From Magnetospira sp. QH-2 (GTDB lineage: Bacteria > Pseudomonadota > Alphaproteobacteria > Rhodospirillales > Magnetospiraceae): DNA of 64,000 nucleotides. The stretch spans positions 2,185,819 to 2,249,818 of the forward strand of contig NZ_FO538765.1 in the NCBI RefSeq assembly GCF_000968135.1. The letters are read 5' to 3'. The notes under the pieces were generated by a model. That model was not told the origin of the DNA and made no database searches. It saw only the letters and a program-made list of their open reading frames with translations. Positions 26,476 to 35,082 of the stretch are shown in pieces. Position 1 is the stretch's first letter. The number at the start of each line of letters is the position of its first letter. The translations under genes were made by a program, and so were the position numbers.

Positions 26476-26925
26476 ATGCTCAGATCTCTCACACAAGCCC
26501 TCATCGACTTCGAGCGGTTTGATGTTGGAAACGAGCAGCTTGACGAAGTTCAGGCGGCGATCTGCATCATGCTCGGTCGCGTGGCCCATGCCGATGACGA
26601 CTATCATGACAAGGAGCACGCCTGTATCCGCGATCTGCTGCACAACAAATTGGGCATCACCTATGGCGGTGTCGATCAGCTGATGCGGGCGGTGCGATCC
26701 GTCAGTTCGGACAGCCAGACCAGCGATTTCGGATGCTGGCATATTATTACCGGACAACTGGATGACGATGAATACCCGGAGATTATCCGGTTTCTCTGGG
26801 AAGTCGCCTATGCCGACGGCACGGTCAAAAGCGCCGAATCCCGATATATCACCCGTTTCGCCGACTATCTGGATATCACCGCGGAGCAATGCGAGGACAT
26901 TCGCAAAACCGCCGAACCGTCCTAA
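26476..26925 (+). CDS. TerB-like / DjlA N-terminal-like helical protein
   Basis: A 149-residue all-helical acidic protein of the TerB superfamily: two repeats with the typical aspartate-rich turns, GRVAHADDDYHDKE (about 34-47) and EVAYADGTVKSAE (about 113-125). Family members bind metal through these acidic turns and occur in tellurite-resistance, membrane-associated and stress systems. The function here is unknown, and no other ter gene is near. The start at 26476 has the ideal ribosome site GGAGGAA; the longer open frame from 26296 runs into the rpmE terminator and is not credible. Confidence 0.8.
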   Translation: MLRSLTQALIDFERFDVGNEQLDEVQAAICIMLGRVAHADDDYHDKEHACIRDLLHNKLGITYGGVDQLMRAVRSVSSDSQTSDFGCWHIITGQLDDDEYPEIIRFLWEVAYADGTVKSAESRYITRFADYLDITAEQCEDIRKTAEPS

Positions 26926-27009
26926 GAGGCGGATTTAAAAGATACGATTGAAGACTTGCAGCGGGGAAAAACCCGACTAAATGAAGACTAAGGACGGAAT
27001 GCCACGATC

Positions 27010-27086
27010 GGGTTCCGGGCCTTTTGAACCCCGGGCGCGCTTCGGCGGCCCGCCACAGAAACCCATGTTGCTCAAAGGAGAACATG
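27010..27086 (+). promoter_or_regulatory. ROSE-like RNA thermometer in hsp20 leader
   Basis: Three consecutive hairpins lead into the hsp20 start. The first is GGGTTC/GAACCC (27010-27015 with 27026-27031), the second is CGGGC..TTCG..GCCCG (27032-27052), and the third is 27064-27086. In the third, CATGTT-G-CTC pairs with GAG-AACATG around the loop AAAG, burying the ribosome site AGGAG (27076-27080). A single unpaired G (27070) sits opposite the ribosome site within TTGCTC, the hallmark of ROSE elements (U-U/C-G-C-U). Heat would melt this stem and allow translation. The promoter was not identified. Confidence 0.7.
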
Positions 27087-27088
27087 CC

Positions 27089-27544
27089 ATGACTCGCTAC
27101 GATTTTTCCCCCCTTTTTCGTTCCACCGTCGGCTTTGATCGCATGCAGCGCATGATGGACAGCGCCCTGCGTCTGGATGAGTCCAACGCCGCCTATCCGC
27201 CCTACAACATCGAGAAATTGGGCGAGGACGACTACCGCATCACCATGGCGGTGGCCGGGTTCGCCGAATCCGATATCGATGTGGTGGTGGAGAACGATAC
27301 CCTGACCGTTTCCGGCCAGATTGAAAGCGAAGGCGACGAGGCCACCTACCTGCATCGCGGCATCGCCACCCGCGCCTTCCAGCGCCGCTTCCAGCTCGCC
27401 GACCATATCAAGGTCTCCGGCGGCTCCATGGTTGACGGCCTGTTGCATATCGACCTGGTGCACGAGGTCCCCGAGGCCATGAAACCGCGCAAGATCGAGA
27501 TCGGCGCCGGTTCCGCGCCGAAGATCGAGAAGAAGGCAGCGTAA
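27089..27544 (+). CDS. Small heat-shock protein, Hsp20/IbpA family
   Basis: A 151-residue alpha-crystallin-type holdase chaperone. The N-terminal arm FDRMQRMMDSALRLDES precedes the core beta sandwich: YPPYNIEKLGEDDYRITMAVAGF, DIDVVVENDTLTVSG, and the AFQRRFQLADHI plus DGLLHIDL strands typical of IbpA. The C-terminal I-x-I anchor is KIEIGAG-like (near 135). It binds unfolding proteins during heat stress. The start at 27089 is 8 nt after AGGAG within a thermometer hairpin. An intrinsic terminator follows. Confidence 0.94.
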   Translation: MTRYDFSPLFRSTVGFDRMQRMMDSALRLDESNAAYPPYNIEKLGEDDYRITMAVAGFAESDIDVVVENDTLTVSGQIESEGDEATYLHRGIATRAFQRRFQLADHIKVSGGSMVDGLLHIDLVHEVPEAMKPRKIEIGAGSAPKIEKKAA

Positions 27545-27566
27545 GCCCCCCCCTATCGATCATTGC

Positions 27567-27599
27567 GGGAGGCGCTCCGTCGTGGGGCGCCTCCCTTTT
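27567..27599 (+). terminator. Intrinsic terminator after hsp20
   Basis: A 9-bp stem GGGAGGCGC (27567-27575) with GCGCCTCCC (27587-27595), an 11-nt loop, then TTTT. It ends the hsp20 transcript. Confidence 0.88.
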
Positions 27600-27673
27600 C
27601 GTTCCCCCTTGATCCCGTCGATGAATGTGGTCATGTTCACCACCAGCCAGTTCACCCATCGGGAGGTTGCCCC

Positions 27674-27886
27674 ATGAACCGCAATGTCGGCCGCATCGAC
27701 CGGGCCCTGCGTATCGTCGCCGGAATCGTTATCTTTTTCCTGTTTTTCGCCCTGGAGCCGCCGATGCACTATATCGGGCTCATCGGCCTGGTGCCCCTGG
27801 CCACGGGCTTTCTGGGCTGGTGCCCGCCCTATAGCCTGTTCGGCATCAACACCTGCTCGGTGGACGAGACGGAACCTCAAGCCTAA
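27674..27886 (+). CDS. DUF2892 (YgaP-like) small membrane protein
   Basis: A 70-residue protein beginning MNRNVGRIDRALRIVAGIV, with two transmembrane helices (about 13-31 and 34-52) and the typical GLVPLATGFLGWCPPYSLFGINTC ending, including two cysteines. This is the DUF2892 membrane domain found alone or fused to rhodaneses; it may carry sulfur or thiols but the function is not established. The ribosome site GGGAGG is 7 nt before the start. Confidence 0.88.
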   Translation: MNRNVGRIDRALRIVAGIVIFFLFFALEPPMHYIGLIGLVPLATGFLGWCPPYSLFGINTCSVDETEPQA

Positions 27887-27891
27887 AACAG

Positions 27892-27931
27892 AAAATCGCC
27901 GTCTCGCGAAGTGGGCGGTGCGAGACGGCGA
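27892..27931 (-). terminator. Intrinsic terminator for the DUF1192 gene
   Basis: A perfect 12-bp stem (27896-27907 with 27920-27931). On the minus strand it is followed by TTTTCTGTTTTA, so it ends leftward transcription of the gene at 28010-28195. It lies only 9 nt after the DUF2892 stop, and probably blocks rightward reading too. Confidence 0.8.
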
Positions 27932-28009
27932 CAGTCAGGGAGGTATCCAAGTCAGATCGGGGGGATTGCCGATCACTTTCGAGGATACCGGCGTTCCGTT
28001 AAAGAGCGG

Positions 28010-28195
28010 TTAAAATTTGAATACCGAATCCGCGCCTTCCCGGGCCGCCTCCTTGCGGGTGATGGCGGCACGGCAGCGCTCGATCTCCGCGTTCAAGTCG
28101 CCGATATATTCCTCCAGCGCCTCCACCGACATCTCCGAAAGATCCGGCGCCGCCGCCAGGGTAGGCCGTTTGGGTTCCAGGTCGTCCGTGTCCAT
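28010..28195 (-). CDS. DUF1192 family protein
   Basis: A 61-residue protein of a small alphaproteobacterial family. It has an N-terminal stretch with Pro and Asp, the helix MSVEALEEYIGDLNAEIERCRAAI and the conserved end KEAAREGADSVFKF. A short coiled coil suggests a protein-binding accessory; no function is known. An ATG at 28222 would add nine residues (MRQSEGTDP). The internal start at 28195 fits the family better. Confidence 0.8.
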   Translation of the reverse strand: MDTDDLEPKRPTLAAAPDLSEMSVEALEEYIGDLNAEIERCRAAITRKEAAREGADSVFKF

Positions 28196-28293
28196 GGGGT
28201 CCGTCCCTTCTGATTGCCGCATACCTTGCTTGTCTTAACGCAACCGGTCGCCTAAACCAATCCCATAGCCTTACCTGAACCGGAGTTCCCCCC

Positions 28294-29658
28294 TTGCCCA
28301 AGTCCACCACCCGCTATGTCTGTCAGCAATGCGGCGCTTCCTATCCCAAGTGGGCGGGCAAGTGCGAAGCCTGCGGTGCCTGGAACTCCCTGGCCGAGGA
28401 ACAGGCGCCGGAATCGGCGCCGAAGGGGCTCGGCAAGGGCAAGGGCCGCAAGATCGAGTTCGTCGATCTGGACGGCCCGGCGGGGCAGACCCCCCGCGCC
28501 GTCACCGGCATCGCCGAATTCGATCGGGTCTGCGGCGGCGGACTGGTGCCCGGCTCGGCCCTGCTGGTGGGCGGCGATCCGGGAATCGGCAAATCGACCT
28601 TGTTGTTGCAGGTTACCGCCGCCCTCTCCGCCCAGGCCCCCTGTGCCTATATCTCCGGCGAGGAAAGCGTTGATCAGGTGCGCCTGCGCGCCGCCCGCAT
28701 GGGGCTGGCCGACGCGAAAGTCCAACTGGCGGCTGCCACAAGCGTGCGCGATATCGTCGCCACCCTGGAAGGCCCCGACGCGCCGAAGCTGGCGATCATC
28801 GATTCCATTCAGACCATGTATCTGGACAATCTGGATTCCGCGCCGGGCACGGTGGGTCAGGTGCGCGCCTCGTCCCACGAACTGATCCGGCTGGCCAAGC
28901 GGCGCGGTATCACCATCGTGCTGGTGGGCCATGTGACCAAGGAAGGTGCCATCGCCGGGCCCCGGGTGTTGGAGCATATGGTCGATACGGTGCTCTATTT
29001 CGAAGGCGACCGAGGCCACCATTTCCGCATCATGCGGGCGGTCAAAAACCGCTTTGGCGCCACCGACGAAATCGGTGTGTTCGAAATGACCGAAAAAGGC
29101 CTGGCCGAGGTCCCCAACCCCTCCGCCCTGTTCCTGGCCGATCATCAAGATGATGTCTCCGGCGCCTGTGTCTTTGCCGGGCTGGAAGGCTCGCGGCCGG
29201 TGCTGGTGGAACTGCAATCGCTGATCGCGCCCTCGACCATGTCCACGCCACGCCGGGCCGTGGTTGGCTGGGACAGCGGCCGTCTGGCCATGCTGCTGGC
29301 GGTGATGGATGCCCGCTGCGACCTGTCCCTGAGCGATCAGGAAGTCTATCTCAACGTGGCTGGGGGCCTGCGCATTACCGAGCCGGCGGCGGATCTGGCC
29401 GTGGCCGCGGCCCTGGCCTCGTCCGTGGGCGGCAAGCCGGTGCCCAAGGGCACGGTGGTGTTCGGCGAAGTGGGGCTGTCCGGCGAGGTCCGGGCCGTGG
29501 GACGGGCCGATGCGCGACTGAAGGAAGCCGCCAAGCTGGGCTTCACCCGGGCCATCATTCCCAAAAGGCGCCAAAAGGACGCTGACAAGAACCCCGAAGG
29601 CCTGACCGTCAACGAGATCTCGCACCTGGATGACCTGCTCAGACTGTTTGACAATTAG
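28294..29658 (+). CDS. radA: DNA repair protein RadA
   Basis: A 454-residue RecA-like branch-migration helicase for recombinational repair. The N-terminal zinc finger YVCQQCGASYPKWAGKCEACG (C-x2-C...C-x2-C) is followed by Walker A GDPGIGKSTLL (about 94-104), the RadA motif KNRFGATDEIGVFEM and a Lon-like C-terminal domain (about 290-454). The start codon is TTG at 28294, required because the zinc finger follows within nine residues; CGGAG lies 8 nt upstream. It is followed by cvpA. Confidence 0.96.
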   Translation: MPKSTTRYVCQQCGASYPKWAGKCEACGAWNSLAEEQAPESAPKGLGKGKGRKIEFVDLDGPAGQTPRAVTGIAEFDRVCGGGLVPGSALLVGGDPGIGKSTLLLQVTAALSAQAPCAYISGEESVDQVRLRAARMGLADAKVQLAAATSVRDIVATLEGPDAPKLAIIDSIQTMYLDNLDSAPGTVGQVRASSHELIRLAKRRGITIVLVGHVTKEGAIAGPRVLEHMVDTVLYFEGDRGHHFRIMRAVKNRFGATDEIGVFEMTEKGLAEVPNPSALFLADHQDDVSGACVFAGLEGSRPVLVELQSLIAPSTMSTPRRAVVGWDSGRLAMLLAVMDARCDLSLSDQEVYLNVAGGLRITEPAADLAVAAALASSVGGKPVPKGTVVFGEVGLSGEVRAVGRADARLKEAAKLGFTRAIIPKRRQKDADKNPEGLTVNEISHLDDLLRLFDN

Positions 29659-29704
29659 GTGAGCCTGTCGCAGGGTGCGCCCACGCGTTTGGGAAGGGGG
29701 AAAA

Positions 29705-30376
29705 GTGGAGAACCTGCCGGTCAATGCCATCGACATCGGCGTCGCGCTGGTCCTGTTGCTGTCGGGCATGCTCGCCTACAGCCGGGGATTCGTGCACGAG
29801 GTCCTTTCCATCGCCGGTTGGGTCGGTGCCATTTTCATTACCATCTATGGCCTTCCCCATGTGCGCCCCTATGCGCGCGAACTGATTCCGGTGGAATTGG
29901 CCGCCGATCTGGCTGCCGGCGCCATGCTGTTTATCGGCAGCCTCGTGGTTCTGTCCCTGGTCTCACGCGCCCTATCCAGAGGCATTCGCGATAGCGCCCT
30001 GAACGTGCTCGACCGCTCGCTGGGTTTTCTGTTTGGTCTATTGCGCGGCGGCGTCCTGGTGGCCCTGGCCTGGATCGCCTTGGACTGGGCGGTCCCGCCC
30101 GAGGAACGCCCCAACTGGCTGAATGATGCCCGCTCGCTGCCCTTGGTGGTGGCCGGAGCCGAGGCCCTGAAGCAACTGGTGCCCGAAGATCTGGCCGCCA
30201 AGGGCAAAGCCCAGGCCGATCAAACCCGCGACGATGTCAACCGCGCCATGGAAGCCGAGGAAGTGCTGCGTCAGGTGATCGACCCTCAGCCCCGTCAGGG
30301 CGATGCCACGGATGCCTCGGGATACGGCAACCGCGAACGCAAGGCCCTTGAGCGCCTCATTCAAACCAACCAGTAA
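29705..30376 (+). CDS. cvpA: CvpA family inner-membrane protein
   Basis: A 223-residue protein with four hydrophobic segments (about 7-25, 30-48, 68-88, 103-122) and the CvpA pattern SRGFVHEVLSIAGWVGA, followed by a soluble charged C-terminus (about 150-223). CvpA is linked to colicin V production, purine regulation and envelope robustness; the mechanism is unclear. It sits just before purF, the same arrangement as in E. coli. The likely start is a GTG at 29705 after GGAAGGGGGA; a GTG at 29675 is possible. Confidence 0.92.
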   Translation: MENLPVNAIDIGVALVLLLSGMLAYSRGFVHEVLSIAGWVGAIFITIYGLPHVRPYARELIPVELAADLAAGAMLFIGSLVVLSLVSRALSRGIRDSALNVLDRSLGFLFGLLRGGVLVALAWIALDWAVPPEERPNWLNDARSLPLVVAGAEALKQLVPEDLAAKGKAQADQTRDDVNRAMEAEEVLRQVIDPQPRQGDATDASGYGNRERKALERLIQTNQ

Positions 30377-30402
30377 CCGACCGAAAAGAACAGGACCGCC
30401 CC

Positions 30403-31869
30403 ATGTCCGACAGCCCCATGGACCAATTTCTCCCCGATGACCGCCCGCGCGAAGAATGCGGGGTCTTTGGAATTTATGGTCACAAGGATGCCGCCCAACT
30501 GACCGCCCTCGGCCTGCATGCTCTGCAACATCGCGGACAGGAAGCCGCGGGCGTGGTGACCTGTGATCAGGGACATTTCTATACCCATCGCGCCTTGGGA
30601 TTGGTGGGCGACCATTTCAGCAGCCAGGCGGTGATGGATCCATTGGTCGGCCAAATGGCCATCGGCCATGTGCGCTATTCCACCACCGGCGACACCTTGC
30701 TGCGCAACGTTCAGCCCATTTTCGCCGATTTTGCCTTCGGCGGCATGGCCATCGCTCATAACGGCAACCTGACCAACGCCCGCGCCGTGCGCAAGACCCT
30801 CGTCGCCCGCGGTTGCCTTTTCCAGTCCACCATGGATACCGAAATCATCATCCATTTGGTGGCCATCAGCCTCTATACCACCGTTGTGGACCGCATGATC
30901 GATGCCCTGCGACAGTTGGAAGGCGCCTATTCCCTGGTCGCCCTGACCCGCAAGAAGCTGATCGGTGTGCGTGACCCGCTGGGCGTTCGGCCCCTGGTCA
31001 TCGGCAAGCTGGGCGACTCCCTCATTTTGACTTCCGAGACCTGCGCCCTGGACATTATCGGCGCCGAGTTCATCCGCGACGTGGAACCGGGCGAGATCGT
31101 GGTTATCGACGAGAACGGCCTGCGCAGCATCAAACCTTTCGGCTCTTCCAAGCAGCGGTTCTGTATCTTCGAGTACGTCTATTTTGCCCGCCCAGACAGC
31201 GTCATGGAAGGCCACAACGTCTATGGCGTGCGCAAACAGATCGGCAAGGAACTGGCCCGCGAGAGCCATGTGGAGGCCGACATGATCGTCCCGGTACCCG
31301 ACAGCGGCGTCCCGGCGGCACTGGGCTATGCGGAAGAATCAGGAATCCCCTTCGACCTGGGCATCATCCGCAATCATTATGTGGGGCGCACCTTCATCGA
31401 GCCGACCGACCGCATCCGGCACCTGGGCGTGAGACTGAAGCATAACGCCAATGCCGCCTATTTGGCGGGCAAGCGGGTGGTTTTGGTGGATGATTCCATC
31501 GTTCGGGGAACCACGTCGATCAAGATTGTCGAGATGGTCCGGTCCGCCGGGGCGGCGGAGGTGCATATGCGAATCTCCAGCCCACCAACCAACAATTCCT
31601 GTTTCTACGGCATCGATACGCCGAAAAAGGAACAGCTTTTGGCCTCGCAGATGGATCTGGAGGCCATGGCCAAGCATATCGGCGTCGATAGCTTGGCGTT
31701 CCTTTCCTTTGACGGCCTCTATCGCGCGGTCGGGGAATCCGGTCGTGATCCAGAGTCGCCTTGCTACTGCGATGCCTGTTTCACCGGCGAATATCCGACC
31801 AAGCTGACCGATCACTCGGATAGCAACGGCATGCCGGAACAACTGACACTGCTCACCGAAAGCCGCTGA
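30403..31869 (+). CDS. purF: Amidophosphoribosyltransferase PurF (Fe-S type)
   Basis: A 488-residue enzyme for the first committed step of purine synthesis, PRPP plus glutamine to phosphoribosylamine. An 18-residue propeptide precedes the catalytic Cys19 (EECGVFGIYG), exposed after cleavage. The phosphoribosyltransferase domain has the PRPP loop VVLVDDSIVRGTT. Four cysteines in contexts matching the Bacillus-type [4Fe-4S] enzyme are present (RFCIFEYVYFARPDS, NNSCFYGID, CYCDACFTGEYP), so an iron-sulfur, oxygen-sensitive form is likely. It is followed after 1 nt by an SDR gene. Confidence 0.97.
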   Translation: MSDSPMDQFLPDDRPREECGVFGIYGHKDAAQLTALGLHALQHRGQEAAGVVTCDQGHFYTHRALGLVGDHFSSQAVMDPLVGQMAIGHVRYSTTGDTLLRNVQPIFADFAFGGMAIAHNGNLTNARAVRKTLVARGCLFQSTMDTEIIIHLVAISLYTTVVDRMIDALRQLEGAYSLVALTRKKLIGVRDPLGVRPLVIGKLGDSLILTSETCALDIIGAEFIRDVEPGEIVVIDENGLRSIKPFGSSKQRFCIFEYVYFARPDSVMEGHNVYGVRKQIGKELARESHVEADMIVPVPDSGVPAALGYAEESGIPFDLGIIRNHYVGRTFIEPTDRIRHLGVRLKHNANAAYLAGKRVVLVDDSIVRGTTSIKIVEMVRSAGAAEVHMRISSPPTNNSCFYGIDTPKKEQLLASQMDLEAMAKHIGVDSLAFLSFDGLYRAVGESGRDPESPCYCDACFTGEYPTKLTDHSDSNGMPEQLTLLTESR

Positions 31870-31870
31870 T

Positions 31871-32623
31871 ATGACGGACACCTCTTCGCCCTCCACCGGC
31901 CGGTTGGCCGGGCGTATCGCCTTGATCACCGGTGCCTCGCGCGGTATCGGACTGGCTGTTGCCAAGCGCTTCGCCGCCGAAGGCGCGCATTTGGTGCTGA
32001 TCGCCCGCACCCAAGGCGCTTTGGAGGAATTGGACGACGACCTGCGCGCCGCGGGCCATGAGGCGCCCACTTTGGTGCCCCTGGATTTGTTGGATTTTGA
32101 CTCCATCGATCAAGTGGGAGCCGCCCTGTATCAGCGCTTTGGCAAGCTCGACATCTTGGTTGGCAACGCGGGCCTGTTGGAAAGCCTGACTCCCATGCAC
32201 CAGATCGATCCCAAGGAATGGGACAAAGTCATGGGCGTCAATCTGACCGCCAACTTCCGACTGATCCGCGCCATGGACCCGCTGCTGCGCCAATCGGATG
32301 CCGGGCGGGCGATCTTCCTGTCCTCGGGCACCACCAAGGCCCCCCGAGTCTATTGGGCGACCTACGGCGTGTCCAAAATGGCCTTGGAATACATGGTCCG
32401 GTCCTACGCCCTGGAAGTGGAAAAAATCACCAACATCAAGGCCAACCTGATTGACCCGGGATCGACCCGCACACGCATGCGCGCCTCGGCTTATCCGGGA
32501 GAGGATCCGGACAGTCTTAAAACGCCGGAGATGATCGCCGGGACTTTTGTTGAAATGGCCTCACCCGAATGGGAATCCACGGGCGAAGTGGTGCGTCTCG
32601 ATGCCTCAGGCAAACCCGAGTAG
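31871..32623 (+). CDS. Short-chain dehydrogenase/reductase (YciK-like)
   Basis: A 250-residue SDR: cofactor motif TGASRGIG (about 20-27), NAG in ILVGNAGLL, and catalytic Ser...Tyr-x-x-x-Lys as SSGTTK..YGVSK. NADP(H) is likely from the Arg after strand 2 (LIARTQ). The pairing with purF in one transcript (1-nt gap) is something I recall as common in alphaproteobacteria, but the substrate is unknown. Its 3' end overlaps the end of the exonuclease gene on the opposite strand by 18 bp. Confidence 0.88.
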   Translation: MTDTSSPSTGRLAGRIALITGASRGIGLAVAKRFAAEGAHLVLIARTQGALEELDDDLRAAGHEAPTLVPLDLLDFDSIDQVGAALYQRFGKLDILVGNAGLLESLTPMHQIDPKEWDKVMGVNLTANFRLIRAMDPLLRQSDAGRAIFLSSGTTKAPRVYWATYGVSKMALEYMVRSYALEVEKITNIKANLIDPGSTRTRMRASAYPGEDPDSLKTPEMIAGTFVEMASPEWESTGEVVRLDASGKPE

Positions 32624-33178
32624 CTTGCGCAGGGCCGCAGCGATCATGCGCGCATCGGCCAGACCGTCATGGGCGGGTCCCTCTTTGGGCAGATCGAGGA
32701 TACTGCCAAAGGTGTTGCTGTCCACATGGCCTGATCGGGAAACAGCCGCCGCCAGCCAATGGGAAACATCGTGAATGGGAAGATCCGGAACGGGCAATCC
32801 ATGTAGCGTGCAGTTCTTCTTGATCACCTCGAAATCCCAGCCATTGGCGATCCAGGCCACCGCACCGGCCCCAAAGGTCAGAAAGGCATCAAGAGCCTCT
32901 TTGTATGAAAGACCTTCCGCGTCCAATTGAGCTTGGGTAATGCCGGTCAGATCAATAAAGTAGCCGCTCAACTGGGGATTCCTGATGGGATGGGAGTAAA
33001 TTGACAGCTGATCCTTTTCGCGCAAACCGTCGCTCGGATCCACCCGGACAGCCCCGATCTGCACCACTTCCATATACTCACCCGGCCGGGTCCATTTAGA
33101 TTCCGCCGACCCGGCCCAGGCCGTGAATTCCAGATCGTAGATCACGAGATCGCCGTGCGTGGGAAACGGTGCGTTCAT
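32606..33178 (-). CDS. DEDDh 3'-5' exonuclease (ERI-1/ThEXO-like)
   Basis: A 190-residue nuclease-fold protein. Exo I motif is YDLEFTAW (Asp, Glu near 15-17), Exo II lies in the NGWDFEV segment, and Exo III is the HDGLADAR motif (H-x4-D near 172-177). The intermediate segment YFIDLTGITQAQLD is characteristic of the ERI-1/KapD group. It probably trims RNA or DNA 3' ends. Its end overlaps the convergent SDR gene. Confidence 0.82.
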   Translation of the reverse strand: MNAPFPTHGDLVIYDLEFTAWAGSAESKWTRPGEYMEVVQIGAVRVDPSDGLREKDQLSIYSHPIRNPQLSGYFIDLTGITQAQLDAEGLSYKEALDAFLTFGAGAVAWIANGWDFEVIKKNCTLHGLPVPDLPIHDVSHWLAAAVSRSGHVDSNTFGSILDLPKEGPAHDGLADARMIAAALRKLLGFA

Positions 33179-33291
33179 GAGTATCCAGAATTGGTCAGGT
33201 TATCAGCGCCACGCCGCAGCCCCCCGATTGAACAAGGGCCAACAAAAACCATGTACACCGTTTCCACTCGTTCTGTATATGGGTTTCCCTT

Positions 33292-34323
33292 ATGCTGCGC
33301 GTTCGTGACCATTGGAGCGTCCTTTTGAGCTTATCCGACTTTGCCGTGCCCCTGACTCATGGGGGGGCTCTTGACGACGCGGCCAACGCCACCGGCATTG
33401 CCGCTGAATTGTGGCTGGACCTGTCGACAGGCATCAATCCCACGCCCTATCCCGTGCCGGAAACACCTCCCGAGACGTGGCAACGCCTCCCAGACCAAGG
33501 GGCTATCTCTCGTTTCAAGGAGACTGCGGCCCACTATTACGGTGTCTCAGACAGCGCCTGCATCACGGCCACACCGGGAACCCAAGCAGCCATTCAATGG
33601 CTTCCGCGGCTCATGGCTCCGGGCTCTGTGGCCGTGCGGGTTCCCACCTACGAGGAACATGGTGCTGCCTGGGCATTGGCCGGACATTCGGTACAGCCAA
33701 TTTCATCGTTGGGCGATATCAGCCCCGACTCCGCCGTGGCGGTGGTGGTCAATCCCAACAACCCGACCGGGGAAACCCTTGATCCTTCATCCCTGCTGGA
33801 CATGGCCGACCGAAACCTGCTGCTGGTGGTGGATGAAGCTTTTGCGGATCCGCGGCCGGATCGGTCTCTGGCCGCCGTGGTCGGGCATCCGAATCTCGTC
33901 ATCTTGCGGTCTTTCGGGAAGTTCTTCGGTTTGGCCGGTCTGCGCCTCGGCACAGTGCTCGCGGCGCCGGATCGGATCCAGGCGCTGGAGCGGGCCATGG
34001 GTCCTTGGCCTGTTTCCGGTCCCGCTTTGGTCATCGGTGCGCTGGCCATGAAGGACCGAAGCTGGATTGAAACCACGCGAAAGACGTTGGCGCACAATGC
34101 GGTAAGGCTACGAATGCTCCTGAGCGAATCCGGATTTCAGGTTGTCGGTGGCACGGATCTGTTTGTGTTGGCGTCGCATCCTCAAGCCCCGGCTTTGTAT
34201 GACCGTCTGCGCCAGGCCGCCATCCTCACCCGGTCATTCCCCGACCATCCCGCCTGGTTGCGCTTTGGGCTTCCCGCTCAAGAAGAGGATTGGGACCGGT
34301 TGCGAAATTGCCTGTTTTCATAA
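33292..34323 (+). CDS. cobC: L-threonine-O-3-phosphate decarboxylase-like aminotransferase
   Basis: A 343-residue fold-type I PLP enzyme resembling CobC/CobD, which supplies aminopropanol phosphate for the cobalamin lower loop. It has LTHGGALDDAA and LDLSTGINPTPYP at the N-terminus, NPNNPTGE, VVDEAFAD and the PLP lysine in SFGKFFGLAGLRLG. Histidinol-phosphate aminotransferase is the main alternative, but the N-terminal HGG and LSTGINP motifs favour the cobalamin enzyme. No other cob gene, such as cbiB/cobD, is nearby. The start at 33292 precedes the family start by about 15 residues, so a later start is possible. Confidence 0.82.
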   Translation: MLRVRDHWSVLLSLSDFAVPLTHGGALDDAANATGIAAELWLDLSTGINPTPYPVPETPPETWQRLPDQGAISRFKETAAHYYGVSDSACITATPGTQAAIQWLPRLMAPGSVAVRVPTYEEHGAAWALAGHSVQPISSLGDISPDSAVAVVVNPNNPTGETLDPSSLLDMADRNLLLVVDEAFADPRPDRSLAAVVGHPNLVILRSFGKFFGLAGLRLGTVLAAPDRIQALERAMGPWPVSGPALVIGALAMKDRSWIETTRKTLAHNAVRLRMLLSESGFQVVGGTDLFVLASHPQAPALYDRLRQAAILTRSFPDHPAWLRFGLPAQEEDWDRLRNCLFS

Positions 34324-34332
34324 CGCGCCACG

Positions 34333-35067
34333 TCACGCCTTGGGACGCCAGGCTGCCAGACGGCGATCCCCCTGCTCTTTCTGAAAGCGGCTCATGCGCC
34401 CTTCCAGTCGCTGCAATACCTCGTCGATCTTATATCGATCCGATTCCGCTTTGAGCCGAGGCTTGTCGCGCGACGCCAGTCGGTAATAGACATAAGCCGT
34501 GATCAGATCTTCATCAATGCCCCAGCCTTCCTCGTACATGGCCCCCAATAAGAACTGCGCGACCGGGTGCCCGCGGTCAGCGGCCTTGCGGTACCATTGC
34601 CGAGCCTTGTTGAAATCGTGGGCCACGCCCTTGCCGTTGAAGTGCAACTGGCCCATCCGAAACTCCGCCTCCCGGTGACGTCCCAGTTGTGCCGCCAGCC
34701 GGTACCATTCGGCTGCCCGGTTGTAGTCCTGATTGACTCCGGATCCGGTCTCATAGAGATGACCTAACTGATACTGGGCGTCCAGATGCCCTTGGCGGGC
34801 CGCTTCTTCGTACCATTTGAGGGCCGCTTCCGGCTGTGCGGTGACCCCGTCTCCGGTCCGATAGACCTCGGCCAATCCATATTGATCGCGCGGATCGCCC
34901 TCCGCCGCGCCCCGGCGCAAGGCGCGGATTTCCAGCACCTTGGGGTCCTCGGCCATGATCATGGCATGAATTTCGGCGACCTTGGGCAACTTGGTGTTCC
35001 ACCAAACCGCCAAGCCCACAAGTCCGACCGCGAACAAGGCGAGAATGATCAATGTTCGCTTGGTCAT
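34333..35067 (-). CDS. Membrane-anchored Sel1-repeat protein
   Basis: A 244-residue protein. An N-terminal transmembrane anchor (about 5-23) leaves the remainder in the periplasm. Four Sel1-like repeats of about 36 residues follow (A-x2-G-x4-QYGLAEVYRTGDGV, AQYQLGHLYETGSGV, AEFRMGQLHFNGKGV, AQFLLGAMYEEGWGI; about 55-205), forming a protein-binding solenoid. Binding partner unknown. It is downstream of a small lipoprotein gene on the same strand (15-bp gap). Confidence 0.88.
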   Translation of the reverse strand: MTKRTLIILALFAVGLVGLAVWWNTKLPKVAEIHAMIMAEDPKVLEIRALRRGAAEGDPRDQYGLAEVYRTGDGVTAQPEAALKWYEEAARQGHLDAQYQLGHLYETGSGVNQDYNRAAEWYRLAAQLGRHREAEFRMGQLHFNGKGVAHDFNKARQWYRKAADRGHPVAQFLLGAMYEEGWGIDEDLITAYVYYRLASRDKPRLKAESDRYKIDEVLQRLEGRMSRFQKEQGDRRLAAWRPKA

Positions 35068-35082
35068 GGCGCCAATGCCGAA

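Noticed and set aside
28252-29769. A 505-codon open frame opposite radA
   Set aside because: Antisense shadow of radA with His/Gly/Gln-rich product and no start signal.
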